DNA of 5,128 nt from Betaproteobacteria bacterium (GCA_029858545.1 JAOUFA010000284.1:1-5128); one strand, 5' to 3'; shown: positions 1-4,749, counted from the first letter of the stretch. The notes: a model not told the origin generated them from the sequence alone. Numbers and translations: made by a program.

Positions 1-127
1 CGGGGACAACGTCAAGATGGTGGTGACGTTGATTGCGCCGATCGCCATGGAGCAGGGGCTGCGCTTCGCGATCCGCGAGGGCGGACGAACCGTCGGTGCA
101 GGCGTCGTGGCCAAGGTGGTCGAGTAA
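1..127 (+). CDS. tuf: Elongation factor Tu, C-terminal end (partial)
   Basis: The last 41 codons of EF-Tu, read from base 2 to a TAA at 125-127; the rest lies upstream of the window. EF-Tu is the cytoplasmic GTPase that brings aminoacyl-tRNA to the ribosomal A site. The visible piece is the end of the C-terminal beta-barrel domain 3: it starts GDNVKMVVTLIAPIAMEQG and runs through GLRFAIREGGRTVGAGVVAK to a final VVE, almost identical to family members along its length. The LIAPIAME version (E. coli has LIHPIAMD) and the -VVE ending are typical of Betaproteobacteria. The gene sits directly upstream of rpsJ with a 3-base gap, the usual str-S10 junction. The GTPase domain is outside the window, so the function is inferred from identity alone. 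Many Proteobacteria carry two near-identical tuf copies, and which copy this is rests on the rpsJ neighbour. Confidence 0.98.
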   Translation, partial: GDNVKMVVTLIAPIAMEQGLRFAIREGGRTVGAGVVAKVVE

Positions 128-130
128 ACC

Positions 131-442
131 ATGGAAAGCCAACGCATTCGCATTCGCCTCAAGGCGTTCGATTATCGTTTGATCGATCAGTCGGCGCTCG
201 AGATCGTGGACACTGCCAAGCGTACCGGCGCTGTCGTACGTGGACCGGTTCCACTGCCGACACGCATGCAGCGTTTCGACCTGTTGCGATCGCCGCACAT
301 CGACAAGACTTCGCGCGACCAGCTCGAAATCCGCACTCATCTAAGACTTATGGACATCATCGATCCGACCGACAAGACCGTCGACGCGCTGATGAAGCTG
401 GATCTGCCCGCAGGGGTGGATGTGGAGATCAAGGTTCGCTGA
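131..442 (+). CDS. rpsJ: 30S ribosomal protein S10 (NusE)
   Basis: Complete 103-residue S10, the same length as in E. coli. S10 sits in the head of the 30S subunit near S3 and S14. As NusE it also binds NusB in transcription antitermination complexes and contacts NusG, coupling transcription to translation. The N-terminal IRIRLKAFDYRLIDQS strand-helix (residues 6-21), the family signature ending GPVPLPT (38-44), the ribosome-entering loop (about 45-67) and the closing DLPAGVDVEIKV (91-102) are all present. The ATG lies 3 bases after the tuf stop. The best Shine-Dalgarno match is AAGGTGG at 113-119 inside tuf, 11 bases from the ATG, so expression is probably coupled to tuf translation. There is no room for a leader before this gene, and a 151-base structured gap follows it. 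Residue choices such as DYRLIDQSA and KLDLPAGVDVEIK are betaproteobacterial. Confidence 0.98.
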   Translation: MESQRIRIRLKAFDYRLIDQSALEIVDTAKRTGAVVRGPVPLPTRMQRFDLLRSPHIDKTSRDQLEIRTHLRLMDIIDPTDKTVDALMKLDLPAGVDVEIKVR

Positions 443-452
443 GCAAGGGTGT

Positions 453-474
453 TTCAAGCCGTAGATTGGTTGAA
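453..474 (+). other. Hairpin just after the rpsJ stop
   Basis: TTCAA plus CC (453-457, 459-460) can pair with GG plus TTGAA (468-469, 470-474), leaving G458 bulged and a 7-base loop. The stem is modest and A/T-rich and begins 11 bases after the rpsJ stop. No T tract follows, so it does not look like a terminator. It could be a chance fold or the first element of the leader. Confidence 0.35.
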
Positions 475-505
475 CCGTATTTCAGGCAGTACGTTGTTTG
501 AGTAA

Positions 506-544
506 ATGATTGCCGGCCAATTGCAGCCGGCGCCTCCGGGTTGA
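506..544 (+). CDS. Possible 12-codon leader peptide ending Pro-Pro-Gly
   Basis: ATG at 506 opens a 12-codon frame reading MIAGQLQPAPPG, with TGA at 542-544. It is far below normal gene size, and its only ribosome-binding hint is a GAG at 500-502, three bases upstream, which is weak. It is listed because of its position and ending: the body overlaps the second hairpin, and the last codons (CCT CCG GGT TGA, 533-544) enter the 5' arm of the third, terminator-like hairpin. Pro-Pro-Gly is a known slow motif for ribosomes and depends on EF-P. A ribosome pausing there would cover the 5' arm, as in leader-peptide attenuation. An ORF this short can easily arise by chance in GC-rich DNA, and proline and alanine codons are GC-rich, so translation is unproven. 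Confidence 0.2.
   Translation: MIAGQLQPAPPG
512..531 (+). other. GC-rich hairpin in the rpsJ-rplC leader
   Basis: Two copies of the palindrome GCCGGC (512-517 and 526-531) pair into a perfect 6-bp G/C stem with an 8-base loop (518-525), extendable by a T511-G532 wobble. Each half can instead pair through GCCGG with CCGGC at 562-566 in the next hairpin's 3' arm, so this element could act as a competitor to the terminator-like fold. Confidence 0.5.
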
Positions 545-573
545 GAGGGGACTCAGTCTCCCCGGCCCGTTTT
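536..573 (+). terminator. Terminator-like hairpin before rplC (possible attenuator)
   Basis: CCGGG at 536-540 pairs with CCCGG at 561-565. Inside it, GAGA at 543-546 pairs with TCTC at 557-560, giving a 9-bp stem with a two-base bulge (TT at 541-542) and a 10-base loop. An alternative inner pairing is GGGGA (547-551) with TCCCC (559-563). Four T residues follow at 570-573, after a 4-base CCCG spacer. The T run is short and displaced, so this would be a weak intrinsic terminator at best, which fits a conditional attenuator better than a full stop, since rplC and the rest of the operon lie downstream. Confidence 0.4.
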
Positions 574-579
574 ACGAAA

Positions 580-586
580 GAGAGGT
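580..586 (+). promoter_or_regulatory. rplC ribosome binding site (decides the start)
   Basis: GAGAGGT includes GAGG at 582-585, 8 bases before the ATG at 594. This supports 594 as the L3 start over the in-frame TTG at 510, which would add 28 residues unlike any L3 N-terminus and force translation through both G/C hairpins. Confidence 0.8.
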
Positions 587-593
587 CAATAAA

Positions 594-1247
594 ATGACTA
601 TTGGACTTGTCGGCCGCAAGGTCGGCATGACGCGCATCTTCACCGACGACGGCGACTCGCTGCCGGTGACGGTGCTTGACGTCTCCGACAATCGGATCAC
701 GCAAATCAAGACCGCGACGCGCGATGGCTATTCGGCCGTCCAGGTCGCTTTCGGCAAGCGTCGCGCGAGCCGCGTGAGCAAACCGATCTCGGGCCACCTC
801 GCGAAGGCGGGCGTCGAAGCGGGGCATACGATGAAGGAGTTTCGCGCCAAGGCCGAGGATCTCGCGAGCATGAAAGTGGGTGAGCGGATCGGCGTCGAGA
901 TCTTCAAGGTCGGTCAAATGGTGGATGTCGCCGGCGTGAGCAAGGGCAAGGGTTTCGCGGGTGTGATCAAGCGTCACAACTTCTCGTCGAACCGCGCTAC
1001 CCACGGCAATTCGGTCTCGCATAACAAGCCTGGCTCGACGGGACAGAACCAGGATCCGGGCCGCGTGTTCCCGGGCAAGCGTATGGCGGGTCATCTCGGC
1101 GACGTGAATTGCAGCGTGCAGAATCTCAAGGTCGTGCGCATCGATGCCGAGCGACAGTTGTTGCTCGTCAGGGGCGCGGTCCCCGGATCGAGCGGACGCG
1201 ACGTGATTGTGCGGCCTGCGGTGAAGTCCCCCGCGGCGAAGGCATAA
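594..1247 (+). CDS. rplC: 50S ribosomal protein L3
   Basis: Complete 217-residue L3 (E. coli 209). L3 is a primary 23S rRNA binder that starts 50S assembly, and its long finger reaches the peptidyl-transferase centre. The protein opens MTIGLVGRKVGMTRIFTDDG, as in the family. VSKGKGFAGVIKRHNF (115-130) and THGNSVSHNKPGSTGQNQDPG (136-156) form the extended finger. Gln153, the second Gln of GQNQ, aligns with E. coli Gln150, the residue methylated by PrmB; whether it is modified here cannot be told. The rest, including GKRMAGHLG (161-169) and RIDAERQLLLVRGAVPG (182-198), is intact. The tail KSPAAKA runs slightly past the usual end. The start at 594 is chosen for its Shine-Dalgarno and family N-terminus. 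rplD follows after 9 bases. Confidence 0.98.
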   Translation: MTIGLVGRKVGMTRIFTDDGDSLPVTVLDVSDNRITQIKTATRDGYSAVQVAFGKRRASRVSKPISGHLAKAGVEAGHTMKEFRAKAEDLASMKVGERIGVEIFKVGQMVDVAGVSKGKGFAGVIKRHNFSSNRATHGNSVSHNKPGSTGQNQDPGRVFPGKRMAGHLGDVNCSVQNLKVVRIDAERQLLLVRGAVPGSSGRDVIVRPAVKSPAAKA

Positions 1248-1256
1248 GGGCGCGCC

Positions 1257-1874
1257 ATGGAACTGAATCTGATCAATGACAAGGGCGCGGCGGGTACCGT
1301 CAGCGCACCCGATGCGATTTTCGCGCGAGACTACAACGAATCGTTGGTTCACCAGATCGTGGTTGCCTACCAGGCGAACGCGCGCATGGGAACACGCAAG
1401 CAAAAGGAACGGAGCGAGATTGCCAAGTCGACCCGCAAGCCGTGGCGGCAGAAGGGTACAGGCCGGGCGCGCGCGGGGATGGCCTCCAGTCCGCTGTGGC
1501 GTGGCGGTGGCAAGATCTTCGCGTCGAGTCCTGACGAGAATTTTTCGCACAAGGTCAACCGCAAGATGTTTCGCGCGGGAATGGCATCGATCCTGTCGCA
1601 GTTGGTGCGCGAGAAACGCCTTGCGGTGGTGGATGAGTTTAAGCTTGAAGCGCCCAAGACGAAGCTGCTCGCTAGCAAGGTGAAGTCGATGGGCTTTGAC
1701 AGGCTGCTGCTCATCACCGATGAAGTGGATGAAAACCTGTTGCTGTCGTCGCGCAATTTGCCGAATGTCTCGGTACTCGCGGCGCGCCATGCGGATCCTG
1801 TTTCGCTGGTGCATTTCCCGAATATCCTGCTGACACGCGCCGCGATGGCCAAGCTCGAGGAGATCCTGACATGA
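1257..1874 (+). CDS. rplD: 50S ribosomal protein L4
   Basis: Complete 205-residue L4 (E. coli 201). L4 binds 23S rRNA in early assembly, and its extended loop helps form the narrow part of the peptide exit tunnel beside L22. In E. coli it also represses its own operon and binds RNase E. The loop is intact: KPWRQKGTGRARAGMASSPL (61-80) followed by WRGGGKIF. Lys66 matches E. coli Lys63, a known site of macrolide-resistance mutations, and is wild type here. The C-terminal globular part carries FSHKVNRKMFRAGMASI (96-112) and ITDEVDENLLLSSRNLPNV (153-171). AAGGG at 1246-1250, overlapping the rplC stop, is the likely ribosome binding site, 6 bases before the ATG. The stop overlaps the rplW start as ATGA, so the two are translationally coupled. 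Regulatory targeting of the upstream leader is inference. Confidence 0.98.
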   Translation: MELNLINDKGAAGTVSAPDAIFARDYNESLVHQIVVAYQANARMGTRKQKERSEIAKSTRKPWRQKGTGRARAGMASSPLWRGGGKIFASSPDENFSHKVNRKMFRAGMASILSQLVREKRLAVVDEFKLEAPKTKLLASKVKSMGFDRLLLITDEVDENLLLSSRNLPNVSVLAARHADPVSLVHFPNILLTRAAMAKLEEILT

Positions 1875-2185
1875 CGGCGGCGACAAGATTCGCACCCACG
1901 CAGCTCATGAATGTGGTGCTCGCGCCGGTGGTGTCGGAGAAGAGCACTATGCTTGCCGACAAGAACCGCCAGTACGCGTTCCGCGTTGCCGAGGGCGCGA
2001 CCAAGCCCGAGATCAAGGCAGCGGTCGAACTGCTGTTCAAGACCAAAGTCCAGTCCGTGCAGATACTGAACGTGAAGGGCAAGGAGCGTCGTTTCGGACG
2101 AATGATTGGACGCCGGCGCAACTGGAAGAAGGCCTATGTGCGCCTCGCTCAGGGCCAGGAAATCAACTTCGCGGCGACGGAATGA
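1871..2185 (+). CDS. rplW: 50S ribosomal protein L23
   Basis: Complete 104-residue L23 (E. coli 100). L23 sits at the mouth of the peptide exit tunnel and is the main docking point for trigger factor, SRP and the Sec translocon. The N-terminal VVLAPVVSEKS (15-25) includes Glu23, equivalent to E. coli Glu18, which contacts trigger factor. ATKPEIKAAVELLF (43-56) is the conserved helix, VKGKERRFGRMIGRRRNWKKAYV (68-90) the basic rRNA-binding segment, and GQEINF (95-100) the end. The ATG at 1871 overlaps the rplD stop by 4 bases and has GAGGAG at 1857-1862, 8 bases upstream, inside rplD. Starting at Met13 instead would lose the N-terminal segment present in betaproteobacterial relatives of the same length, so I keep 1871. 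A 72-base gap with a hairpin follows. Confidence 0.97.
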   Translation: MTAATRFAPTQLMNVVLAPVVSEKSTMLADKNRQYAFRVAEGATKPEIKAAVELLFKTKVQSVQILNVKGKERRFGRMIGRRRNWKKAYVRLAQGQEINFAATE

Positions 2186-2196
2186 CGAACCACGAC

Positions 2197-2231
2197 GCAT
2201 CGCGGCGCGCAAACAGCGTGCGCAGCAATGC
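2197..2231 (+). other. Hairpin in the rplW-rplB gap
   Basis: A 35-base imperfect inverted repeat fills much of this 72-base gap. GCAT (2197-2200) pairs with ATGC (2228-2231), GC (2202-2203) with GC (2225-2226), and GCGCGC (2205-2210) with GTGCGC (2218-2223, one G-T wobble). Two single mismatches (C-A and G-A) interrupt the stem, and the loop AAACAGC has 7 bases. That makes 12 pairs. No T run follows, so this is not an intrinsic terminator; a protein-binding or RNase-processing site is possible but unproven. It lies just upstream of the weak rplB ribosome binding region. Confidence 0.5.
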
Positions 2232-2233
2232 AA

Positions 2234-2248
2234 AACGTCTGAAAAAGC
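2234..2248 (+). repeat. 15-base element before rplB (copy 1)
   Basis: AACGTCTGAAAAAGC ends 9 bases before the rplB ATG. It matches 13 of 15 bases of the element before rpsC at 3775-3789. The A-rich half stands where a Shine-Dalgarno would be, but AAAAAGC is a poor anti-16S match, so rplB lacks a clear one. It may be a shared translation-initiation or regulatory element, or a coincidence of purine-rich initiation regions. Confidence 0.4.
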
Positions 2249-2257
2249 GATAACCCT

Positions 2258-3088
2258 ATGGCACTCGTAAAAGTCAAACCCACGTCACCCGGTCGCCGCG
2301 CCCTGGTCAAGGTCGTCAATCCCGATCTCCACAAGGGCGCGCCGTACGCTCCGCTGCTGGTCAAGCAGACGGTGACCACCAACGGACGCAACAACAATGG
2401 CCGCATCACGGTCCGGCACAAGGGCGGGGGACACAAGCAGCATTACCGTTTGGTCGATTTCCGCCGCAACAAGGACGGCGTCGTGGCTCGTGTCGAGCGG
2501 CTCGAATACGATCCGAACCGCAGCGCGCACCTCGCGCTGCTGCTGTACGCCGATGGCGAGCGTCGCTACATGCTCGCGCCGAAGGGCGTCGCGGTTGGAG
2601 CGCAGATCCAATCGGGCGTGGAAGCGCCGATCAAGTCGGGCAATGCAATGCCGCTGCGCAGTATTCCGGTCGGCAGCACCGTGCACTGCATCGAAATGCT
2701 TCCCGGCAAGGGCGCGCAGATCGCGCGCTCGGCGGGCGCGAGCGCCCAATTGCTGGCGCGCGAGGGTTCGTACGCGCAGCTGCGTTTGCGCTCGGGCGAG
2801 ATCCGCAAGGTGCACGTCGATTGCCGCGCGACCATCGGCGAAGTTGGCAATGAAGAGCATAATCTGGAGTCGATCGGCAAGGCGGGCCGCAAGCGCTGGC
2901 GCGGCGTGCGTCCGACTGTTCGCGGCGTGGTGATGAATCCGATCGACCACCCGCACGGAGGCGGCGAGGGCCGTACCGCTTCGGCGCAACCCCCGGTATC
3001 TCCGTGGGGCGTGCAATCCAAGGGCTACAAGACACGGCGCAACAAGCGGACGCAGAACATGATCGTTCGCGACCGCCGGCGCGCTTAA
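2258..3088 (+). CDS. rplB: 50S ribosomal protein L2
   Basis: Complete 276-residue L2 (E. coli 273). L2 is one of the largest and most conserved 50S proteins, needed for subunit association, tRNA binding and peptidyl-transferase activity. Conserved blocks appear in order: KPTSPGRR (7-14), NNNGRITVRHKGGGHKQHYR (45-64), ERLEYDPNRSAHLALLLYADGERRY (80-104), PVGSTVHCIEM (137-147), RLRSGEIRKVHVDCRATIGEVGN (176-198), RWRGVRPTVRGVVMNP (213-228) and DHPHGGGEGR (230-239). His231 aligns with the histidine reported as critical in E. coli (His229 in mature numbering). The C-terminus VRDRRRA is typical and basic. The ATG at 2258 gives the conserved MALVKVKPTSP N-terminus. Its Shine-Dalgarno is weak (AAAG at 2244-2247 at best) and a hairpin lies just upstream, so initiation may be regulated. 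Cys residues at 144 and 189 are not arranged as a zinc site. Confidence 0.98.
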   Translation: MALVKVKPTSPGRRALVKVVNPDLHKGAPYAPLLVKQTVTTNGRNNNGRITVRHKGGGHKQHYRLVDFRRNKDGVVARVERLEYDPNRSAHLALLLYADGERRYMLAPKGVAVGAQIQSGVEAPIKSGNAMPLRSIPVGSTVHCIEMLPGKGAQIARSAGASAQLLAREGSYAQLRLRSGEIRKVHVDCRATIGEVGNEEHNLESIGKAGRKRWRGVRPTVRGVVMNPIDHPHGGGEGRTASAQPPVSPWGVQSKGYKTRRNKRTQNMIVRDRRRA

Positions 3089-3104
3089 ACTTCGAGGCTG
3101 AACC

Positions 3105-3413
3105 ATGGCTCGCTCAATTAAAAAAGGTCCCTTCGTGGACCACCATCTGATCCAAAAAGTGCTTGCCGCGCGCAACGCGAACGACAAGCGTCCGATCAAA
3201 ACGTGGTCGCGCCGCTCGACCGTACTGCCGGATTTCATCGGCCTGACGATGGCGGTGCACAACGGCAAGCAGCACATCCCGGTGTACATCACCGAGAACA
3301 TGGTCGGGCACAAGCTCGGCGAATTCTCGATGACGCGCAACTTCAAGGGCCACTCTGCCGACAGGAAGACCTCGGCGCCAGCGGGCGGCGGGACTCCCGC
3401 GCCGAAGAAGTAA
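3105..3413 (+). CDS. rpsS: 30S ribosomal protein S19
   Basis: Complete 102-residue S19 (E. coli 92). S19 lies in the 30S head, contacts S13 and 16S rRNA, and lies near the decoding-site tRNA and the subunit bridge. It opens MARSIKKGPFVDHHL, carries TWSRRSTVLPDFIGLTMAVHNG (33-54), and the family signature runs through GKQHIPVYITENMVGHKLGEF (54-74) to TRNFKGHSADRK (77-88). The last 14 residues, TSAPAGGGTPAPKK, extend past the usual lysine-rich end and are low-complexity. The start ATG follows the rplB stop by 16 bases, with GAGG at 3094-3097, 7 bases upstream. The tail DNA contains a short GC hairpin (GCGGG 3388-3392 with CCCGC 3396-3400) just before the stop. TAAGGAG at 3411-3417 merges this gene's stop with the rplV ribosome binding site. 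Confidence 0.97.
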   Translation: MARSIKKGPFVDHHLIQKVLAARNANDKRPIKTWSRRSTVLPDFIGLTMAVHNGKQHIPVYITENMVGHKLGEFSMTRNFKGHSADRKTSAPAGGGTPAPKK

Positions 3414-3424
3414 GGAGCGGATAA

Positions 3425-3754
3425 ATGGAGACTCGGGCTGTATTGCGCGGTGCGCGGCTCTCGGCGCAAAAGGGGCGGCTGGTGGCCGACATGATCCGTG
3501 GCAAGCCGGTGGATCAGGCGATCAATATTCTCTCGTTTACGCCGAAGAAAGCCGCCGGGCTGATCAAGAAGCTTCTCGAATCGGCAATCGCCAACGCGGA
3601 ACACAACGACGGCGCGGACATCGACGCGCTGAAGGTGCGCACCGTGTTCGTCGAACGCGGAATGTTCCAGAAGCGCTTCCAGGCGCGTGCCAAGGGACGC
3701 GGCAATCGCGTGCTGAAGCACACCTGTCACATCTATCTCACGGTAGGAGACTGA
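3425..3754 (+). CDS. rplV: 50S ribosomal protein L22
   Basis: Complete 109-residue L22 (E. coli 110). L22 contacts all domains of 23S rRNA, and its beta-hairpin lines the exit-tunnel constriction opposite L4. The protein reads METRAVLRGARLSAQKGRLVADMIRGK with the conserved SAQK (13-16), then KKLLESAIANAEHNDGADID (48-67), and the hairpin VRTVFVERGMFQKRFQARAKGRG (71-93). E. coli Met82-Lys83-Arg84, the segment lost in some erythromycin-resistant mutants, is here Gln82-Lys83-Arg84, so the hairpin is full length. The ATG follows the rpsS stop by 11 bases with a strong Shine-Dalgarno, AAGGAG, that overlaps that stop, 7 bases from the start. The end CHIYLTVGD resembles betaproteobacterial L22. A 41-base gap with a hairpin separates it from rpsC. 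Confidence 0.98.
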   Translation: METRAVLRGARLSAQKGRLVADMIRGKPVDQAINILSFTPKKAAGLIKKLLESAIANAEHNDGADIDALKVRTVFVERGMFQKRFQARAKGRGNRVLKHTCHIYLTVGD

Positions 3755-3780
3755 CGACCTGCGCCACGCTGCGCAACGTC
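3753..3780 (+). other. Hairpin in the rplV-rpsC gap
   Basis: TGCGC (3760-3764) pairs with GCGCA (3771-3775) around a 6-base loop, CACGCT. Outside this, GACG (3753-3756, starting in the rplV stop codon) pairs with CGTC (3777-3780) across an internal loop of 3 and 1 bases, for 9 pairs in all. No T tract follows. The 3' strand overlaps the first half of the 15-base element shared with rplB, so pairing and ribosome access at rpsC may be linked. Inferred by eye. Confidence 0.4.
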
Positions 3781-3789
3781 CGAAAAGGC
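3775..3789 (+). repeat. 15-base element before rpsC (copy 2)
   Basis: AACGTCCGAAAAGGC starts 21 bases before the rpsC ATG. It differs from copy 1 (2234-2248) at two positions (T/C and A/G). The AAGG within it (3785-3788), 7 bases from the ATG, is the likely rpsC Shine-Dalgarno. Both copies are preceded by TGCGCA: in copy 2 this directly abuts and shares an A, while in copy 1 it lies about 10 bases upstream. Confidence 0.4.
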
Positions 3790-3795
3790 AAACAC

Positions 3796-4743
3796 ATGGG
3801 ACAGAAAATACATCCGATTGGCTTCCGACTCGCGGTTAACCGCAATTGGGGCTCGCGCTGGTACGCAAACAAGCGGGATTTCGCGCCGATGCTCGCCGAG
3901 GACATCAGGGTACGCGCCTACCTCAAGGGCAAGCTCGCGCACGCGTCGGTCGGCCGGGTGCTGATCGAGCGTCCGGCGAAAGACGCGCGGATCACGATCT
4001 TCTCGGCTCGTCCGGGCGTGGTGATCGGCAAGAAGGGCGAAGAAATCGAATCGCTCAAGACGGAGTTGCGGCGCATCATGGGCGTGCAGCAGGTGCACGT
4101 GAGCATCGAGGAAATCAGGAAGCCGGAGATCGATGCGCAGTTAATTTCCGATTCGATCGCGCAACAGCTGGAAAAGCGCATCATGTTTCGGCGCGCGATG
4201 AAGCGCGCGATACAAAATGCGATGCGTCTGGGTGCGCAGGGGATAAAGATCATGAGCGCGGGCCGCTTGAATGGTATCGAGATCGCGCGCACCGAGTGGT
4301 ATCGCGAAGGTCGCGTGCCGCTGCATACGCTGCGCGCGGACATCGACTACGGGGTCAGCGAGGCCAAGACCAACTACGGTGTGATCGGCATCAAAGTGTG
4401 GGTCTACAAGGGAGAGGTTCTGCCCAAAGGCGAGGCGCTCGCGGGCGCATTGCCCGGAGCGGGTGCCGCGATGCCGGCGGCGGACGAACCCGCGCAGACA
4501 AAGCGTGCGAAGAAGCCTGCGCCCAAGGCAGGAGTGGGGCGAAGGGTGCCCGCCAAGGATAAGCCCGCGGGCGATACGCCCGCGGTCGTCGAAACCGATG
4601 CCGCGAAAAAACCCGCGGCGCGTCGTCCTGCCGCGAAGAAGGCCGACGGGGCAACTGGCGAGGCCAAGCCCAGGACGACCGTGAAACGCACCCGCAAGGC
4701 GCCCGAAGAGGGTCCTGCGGGCGGCGGCGCAGACAAGGAGTAA
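3796..4743 (+). CDS. rpsC: 30S ribosomal protein S3 with a long C-terminal tail
   Basis: Complete 315-residue S3, well above E. coli's 233. S3 sits at the 30S mRNA entry site with S4 and S5 and supports the ribosome's mRNA-unwinding activity. The N-terminus MGQKIHPIGFRL and the KH RNA-binding domain with GKKG at 78-81 (GVVIGKKGEEI) are intact. FRRAMKRAIQNA (131-142) carries Arg132, Arg133 and Lys136, matching the E. coli entry-site residues Arg131, Arg132 and Lys135. The C-terminal domain runs through GRLNGIEIARTEWYREGRVP (156-175) and ADIDYG to VWVYKGEVLPKG (201-212). From about residue 212 a 104-residue tail follows, by hand count about 27 Ala, 22 Lys/Arg, 13 Pro and 13 Asp/Glu, with related AKKPA modules near 238, 253 and 270. 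It looks unstructured. Longer S3 tails occur in some Betaproteobacteria; this one is unusually long. Its AAGGAG (4735-4740) serves rplP. Confidence 0.98.
   Translation: MGQKIHPIGFRLAVNRNWGSRWYANKRDFAPMLAEDIRVRAYLKGKLAHASVGRVLIERPAKDARITIFSARPGVVIGKKGEEIESLKTELRRIMGVQQVHVSIEEIRKPEIDAQLISDSIAQQLEKRIMFRRAMKRAIQNAMRLGAQGIKIMSAGRLNGIEIARTEWYREGRVPLHTLRADIDYGVSEAKTNYGVIGIKVWVYKGEVLPKGEALAGALPGAGAAMPAADEPAQTKRAKKPAPKAGVGRRVPAKDKPAGDTPAVVETDAAKKPAARRPAAKKADGATGEAKPRTTVKRTRKAPEEGPAGGGADKE
4565..4585 (+). other. Perfect 9-bp GC hairpin inside the rpsC tail
   Basis: CCGCGGGCG (4565-4573) is the exact reverse complement of CGCCCGCGG (4577-4585), leaving the 3-base loop ATA. All nine pairs are G-C. It encodes residues 257-264 (roughly PAGDTPAV) of the low-complexity S3 tail. 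No T run follows, so it is not a terminator. It could slow ribosomes, mark a processing site, or be a by-product of Pro/Ala/Gly codon use. Confidence 0.5.
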
Positions 4744-4749
4744 GCCCGA

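Larger units (their letters stand above)
443..593 (+). promoter_or_regulatory. Structured rpsJ-rplC intergenic leader
   Basis: This 151-base untranslated region interrupts an otherwise compact operon. By eye it contains three successive hairpins (453-474, 512-531 and 536-565), a TTTT run at 570-573 just after the third, a 12-codon ORF (506-544), and the rplC ribosome binding site at its end. The segment CCGGC at 562-566 (3' arm of the third hairpin) is also complementary to GCCGG at 512-516 and 526-530, so alternative, mutually exclusive folds are possible. In E. coli the S10 operon is controlled by L4 acting on a leader upstream of rpsJ. Here tuf abuts rpsJ and the only sizeable leader precedes rplC and rplD (L4), so I infer that an equivalent control point may lie here. 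I found no convincing sigma-70 promoter in it. No ligand or mechanism is proven by the sequence. Confidence 0.55.

Noticed and set aside
468..476. Short palindrome GGTTGAACC as an operator
   Set aside because: Only four bases per arm with a one-base centre; expected by chance, and no regulator is implied.
470..499. Possible sigma-70 promoter in the rpsJ-rplC gap (TTGAAC at 470-475)
   Set aside because: At 17-18 base spacing the -10 would be GTTGTT or TTGTTT, both poor matches to TATAAT. Not enough to call a promoter.
510..593. Upstream TTG start for L3 adding 28 residues
   Set aside because: The extension has no counterpart in L3, runs through two stable hairpins, and the ATG at 594 has a good Shine-Dalgarno and the family N-terminus.
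429..1895. 488-residue open frame on the - strand antisense to rplC and rplD
   Set aside because: It lies exactly opposite two certain genes in GC-rich DNA, where stop codons are rare in the antisense frame. Its protein is rich in Arg, His and Leu and resembles no family I know.
2285..3730. 481-residue open frame on the - strand antisense to rplB, rpsS and rplV
   Set aside because: Also a mirror of strongly coding DNA, crossing three genes and their gaps. Composition is biased and no motif is recognisable.
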